Assembly (NCBI RefSeq): GCF_003293845.1
Contig: NZ_QLST01000006.1
Location: forward strand, 1 to 64,000
DNA length: 64,000 nucleotides
Direction: 5' to 3'
Source of the DNA: Flavobacterium tibetense
Lineage (GTDB): Bacteria; Bacteroidota; Bacteroidia; Flavobacteriales; Flavobacteriaceae
Part shown: one piece after another, positions 61,559 to 64,000 of the stretch
Numbering within the stretch: the stretch's first letter is position 1
Layout: every line of letters begins with the position of its first letter
Made by a program: the position numbers and the translations under genes
The notes under the pieces: generated by a model
Told to the model about the DNA's origin: nothing
Databases searched by the model: none
What the model saw: the letters and a program-made list of their open reading frames with translations, nothing else

Positions 61559-62890
61559 TTAATTTTCGTTTTTCCAATTTAAACGATCCATTTGGTTGTA
61601 TTGCCATGGAGCACCATTGTTCTCGATATTGGTCATCATGTTATTTAGTTCCATTGGAGCAGCACTTTGTTCCATTACCAAATAACGACGCATATCCATA
61701 ATAATTGATAGTGGACTAATATTTACTGGACATTCTTCCACACATGCATTACATGTGGTACAAGCCCATAATTCTTCAGTTGTGATATGATCGTTTAATA
61801 ATGATTTTCCATCTGGAACGAAAACACCGTTGTTTGTATCGATATTTTTACCCACTTCTTCCAATCGATCCCGCGTATCCATCATGATTTTTCTTGGCGA
61901 TAATTTTTTACCGGTTTGATTGGCAGGACAAGATGAAGTACATCTTCCACATTCTGTACAAGTGTAAGCATTTAATAATTGTACCCAATTCAAATCTTGT
62001 ACATCGGAAGCCCCAAATTTAGCTGGAACCGCATCTGGATTAGCTGGTGCTGCAAATGGATCGGCTGTTGGATCCATCATTAATTTTACCTCATTTGTTA
62101 CACTCTCCAAATTATCAAATTGCCCTTGAGGATTCAAATTAGCAAAATACGTATTTGGAAATGCTAATAAAATATGTAAATGTTTAGAGAAATATAAATA
62201 ATTTAAGAATATTAAAATTCCAACGATGTGCAACCACCAAGCAGCTCTTTCAATCATATAAACTGTTCCACTATTCATACCATCAAAAATAGGAGCAATA
62301 AATTGAGAAATCGGAAAACTTCCTACTTGTGTGAAGTGTCCATAACCGCCATCAACGTTTTGTAAATGTAAGTCGGCAGCGTTCATTAACAAGAAAAGTG
62401 TCATTAACACAACTTCGAAATACAAGATATAATTGGCATCGTTTTTTGGAAAACCTTTCATTTCTGGATTCAAAAAGCGTTGAATTTTTAGTATATTTCT
62501 TCGAATCCAAAAAGCAAAAACAGCTACTAATACTAGTAATGCCAAAACTTCAAACGAACCAATTAATACATCATAAAATCCGCCCATGAAAGAAAGCACT
62601 CTGTGTGTTCCAAAAAGTCCATCGATGATGATTTCTATTACTTCAATATTGATAATTACGAAACCAACATATACAATAATATGTAGGAAACCAGCAATTG
62701 GTCTTTTTACCATTTTTGATTGACCTAATGCAATCATAGCCATGTTTCTCCAACGTTCGGAAGGATTATCAGAACGATTTACATCTTGACCTAATTTGAT
62801 GTTGCGAATCAGTTTTTTTACGTTTTTAGCAAAATAACCAACTCCTACAATTAAAAGTACAGCGAAAAGTATGTTTGGTAAAATACTCAT
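61559..62890 (-). CDS. Membrane-bound dicluster iron-sulfur oxidoreductase
   Basis: A 443-residue protein with about six membrane helices in the first 270 residues (as in NarI-like cytochrome domains) and two [4Fe-4S] motifs near the C-terminus: CTECGRCTSSCPANQTGKKLSPRK and CTTCNACVEECPVNISPLS. It should pass electrons between the quinone pool and the CCG protein encoded downstream. Conserved gene order in Flavobacteria puts it between an MCE protein and the CCG protein, as here. Confidence 0.88.
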   Translation of the reverse strand: MSILPNILFAVLLIVGVGYFAKNVKKLIRNIKLGQDVNRSDNPSERWRNMAMIALGQSKMVKRPIAGFLHIIVYVGFVIINIEVIEIIIDGLFGTHRVLSFMGGFYDVLIGSFEVLALLVLVAVFAFWIRRNILKIQRFLNPEMKGFPKNDANYILYFEVVLMTLFLLMNAADLHLQNVDGGYGHFTQVGSFPISQFIAPIFDGMNSGTVYMIERAAWWLHIVGILIFLNYLYFSKHLHILLAFPNTYFANLNPQGQFDNLESVTNEVKLMMDPTADPFAAPANPDAVPAKFGASDVQDLNWVQLLNAYTCTECGRCTSSCPANQTGKKLSPRKIMMDTRDRLEEVGKNIDTNNGVFVPDGKSLLNDHITTEELWACTTCNACVEECPVNISPLSIIMDMRRYLVMEQSAAPMELNNMMTNIENNGAPWQYNQMDRLNWKNEN

Positions 62891-62895
62891 ATAAA

Positions 62896-63867
62896 TTAGT
62901 TCTTTTTGGTTTCGGTTTCTTTAATTTCTTCTTCTGTTGGTGCTACGTAAGGCTTATTTTTCTTTCCAAAAAGCGATACGTTTACATAGCGTGTTGGATT
63001 TAATCGTAAATCTTGTAACAGTAACTCCAATTCTTTAGAAGTCTTTGTGAAATTATTGTACATGGCGTCGTCTTTCATTAATTTTCCCATGGTTCCTTTT
63101 CCAGCTTCCATATCGGCCATTAATTTATCAACGCTTGCAAGCGTCTTTTCAAGATTTTTAACTGTTTTACCTAAATCTGCTTTAGCTAAAGAATCTGAAA
63201 TTGATGCGAAATTTGCCGTGGTTTTATCTAAATTAGTAAATGTAGCATCCAATTTCGTTTTGTTTTTCTCTAACAATGCATTAGCATTTTTAGCAACGCC
63301 ACTGAATTCAGTCATGGTATTGTTCAATTCTGCTATGCTGTTTTTTAAATTGGCTTTTGTTTTTTCGTCTAACACTTCATTTACATTGGCAAATAAAACA
63401 TTAGCTTCATCTAATAATTTTTCAATTTTATCTTTTAAAGGTTCAATTTGTTGTGCAAGTGCATCCGTTAAACCAAGTTTATTAGCTGGTTTTAAAAAAT
63501 CACCAGATACTGTAAAATTTTTATCTTCTACATTCAATACAATTTCAATTTCCCTTCCACCTAATGGTCCAGAATCATGAATTTCGGCTATACTTGATTT
63601 AGAAATTGGGAAATCAGTAGTTATTTGAAGTTCAACTAACAAATTTCCATTGGGTTGAAAAGAAATATCATTTACTTTCCCTATTTTAAGTCCGTTTAGT
63701 GTTACCGGAGCCGAAGCCGTTAATCCTGCAACATTTTCGTATACTACGTATAATTTTTTACTAGTGTCGAAAAGGTTTTTTCCTTTTAAAAAACTATAAC
63801 CCCATAGAAATAATACTATTGAGGAAATGACTAAAATTGCGGTTTTAATTTCTCTTGTTAGTTTCAA
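62896..63867 (-). CDS. MCE-domain (MlaD-like) protein
   Basis: A 323-residue protein with an N-terminal membrane anchor (TAILVISSIVLFLWGYSFLKG) and an MCE domain (LYVVYENVAGLTASAPVTLNGLKIGKVNDISFQPNGNLLVELQITTDFPISKSSIAEI). The C-terminal half is a long coiled coil rich in Ala, Asn and Lys (about 140-290). MCE proteins shuttle lipids between membranes as MlaD/LetB do. No MlaE/MlaF genes are in the window. Start at 63867; ORF lies next to the end of a SPOR-domain gene. Confidence 0.9.
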   Translation of the reverse strand: MKLTREIKTAILVISSIVLFLWGYSFLKGKNLFDTSKKLYVVYENVAGLTASAPVTLNGLKIGKVNDISFQPNGNLLVELQITTDFPISKSSIAEIHDSGPLGGREIEIVLNVEDKNFTVSGDFLKPANKLGLTDALAQQIEPLKDKIEKLLDEANVLFANVNEVLDEKTKANLKNSIAELNNTMTEFSGVAKNANALLEKNKTKLDATFTNLDKTTANFASISDSLAKADLGKTVKNLEKTLASVDKLMADMEAGKGTMGKLMKDDAMYNNFTKTSKELELLLQDLRLNPTRYVNVSLFGKKNKPYVAPTEEEIKETETKKN

Positions 63868-63901
63868 AATCTTTAATTTTTAACAAAAATAAAACTTTAT
63901 T

Positions 63902-64000
63902 TTATTTTAAAGCTTCTGAAACACTAATTTTTACTCCTTCTTTATAAGCAACTAGATATGCTGAAGTAAAACCTTTCTTTTTTGCTTCCTCTAAACGTTT
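63902..64000 (-). CDS. C-terminal end of a SPOR-domain protein (probable N-acetylmuramoyl-L-alanine amidase), partial
   Basis: The last 32 codons of a minus-strand gene running out of the window. The residues AKKKGFTSAYLVAYKEGVKI and the ending SVSEALK fit the end of a SPOR peptidoglycan-binding domain. In related genomes this position is held by a cell-wall amidase next to the MCE gene, which is a guess from context. Confidence 0.65.
   Translation of the reverse strand, partial: KRLEEAKKKGFTSAYLVAYKEGVKISVSEALK

Noticed and set aside
61530..61607. Longer N-terminus for the HAD-like protein
   Set aside because: It overlaps the end of the Fe-S gene and encodes a Gln-rich stretch from a gttgttgtt-type run; ATG at 61529 gives a normal HAD start.

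Overview
The window looks like chromosomal DNA of a low-GC member of the Bacteroidota, most likely the family Flavobacteriaceae (Flavobacterium-like). The evidence is a C-terminal type IX secretion sorting domain, a BshA bacillithiol enzyme, a fused E1 alpha/beta 2-oxoacid dehydrogenase, a HisIE fusion, a NagZ-beta-lactamase fusion, A-rich leaders without Shine-Dalgarno sequences, and promoter -7 boxes of the TAnnTTTG type. No rRNA, tRNA or CRISPR array was seen. All calls come from reading the sequence; no database search was run.

Layout. 1-5.4 kb: hisIE, then an accessory stretch inserted before an acyl-CoA thioesterase gene. It holds a DUF262 + HEPN pair (likely defence or toxin type) and a two-gene cassette of a papain-like amidase and a glutamine-synthetase-fold amidoligase. 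The cassette is bracketed by a ~100 bp direct repeat copied from the 5' end of the thioesterase gene. 5.4-15.3 kb: ordinary chromosomal genes (DUF2461, a beta-barrel, MscS channel operon, a cNMP/CBS/DUF294 protein with a DnaQ-like exonuclease, a chromate transporter).

15.4-27.3 kb: an acetate/propionate unit, all on the minus strand: acs, prpE, a receiver-only response regulator, a symporter-histidine kinase fusion (CrbS/CbrA type), an ActP-like symporter with its DUF4212 partner, and a DcaP-like porin. A 17-base site lies at exactly the same spacing from the -7 box of acs and prpE, and a close variant precedes the porin-actP operon, so they look like one regulon.

27.4-36.9 kb: a plus-strand operon for CoA-dependent breakdown of an ortho-substituted benzoate through a gentisate-type ring cleavage. 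It encodes a flavin reductase, an SRPBCC protein, an anthraniloyl/salicylyl-CoA monooxygenase-reductase, an aryl-CoA ligase, a thioesterase, a nitrilase-superfamily hydrolase, a gentisate-1,2-dioxygenase-like bicupin, a fumarylacetoacetase-family hydrolase and a maleate isomerase. Anthranilate as substrate would explain the C-N hydrolase; salicylate is the alternative. Several of the spacers in this operon are made of short interspersed repeats, and one such repeat lies in frame inside a protein linker.

37-64 kb: mostly housekeeping genes (E1 dehydrogenase, 2OG-Fe(II)-type oxygenase, SUI1, nucleoside phosphorylase, Ung, MutS2, AroC, BshA, NagZ fusion, a membrane Fe-S/CCG redox operon, an MCE-domain protein, and the end of a SPOR-domain protein). 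Within it, at 41.7-42.2 kb, a GxxExxY (PD-(D/E)XK-like) gene sits between ~55 bp imperfect terminal inverted repeats whose solo relatives occur elsewhere in the window. This is a candidate REP/RAYT-like mobile system and, with the amidoligase cassette, the most interesting part of the window.
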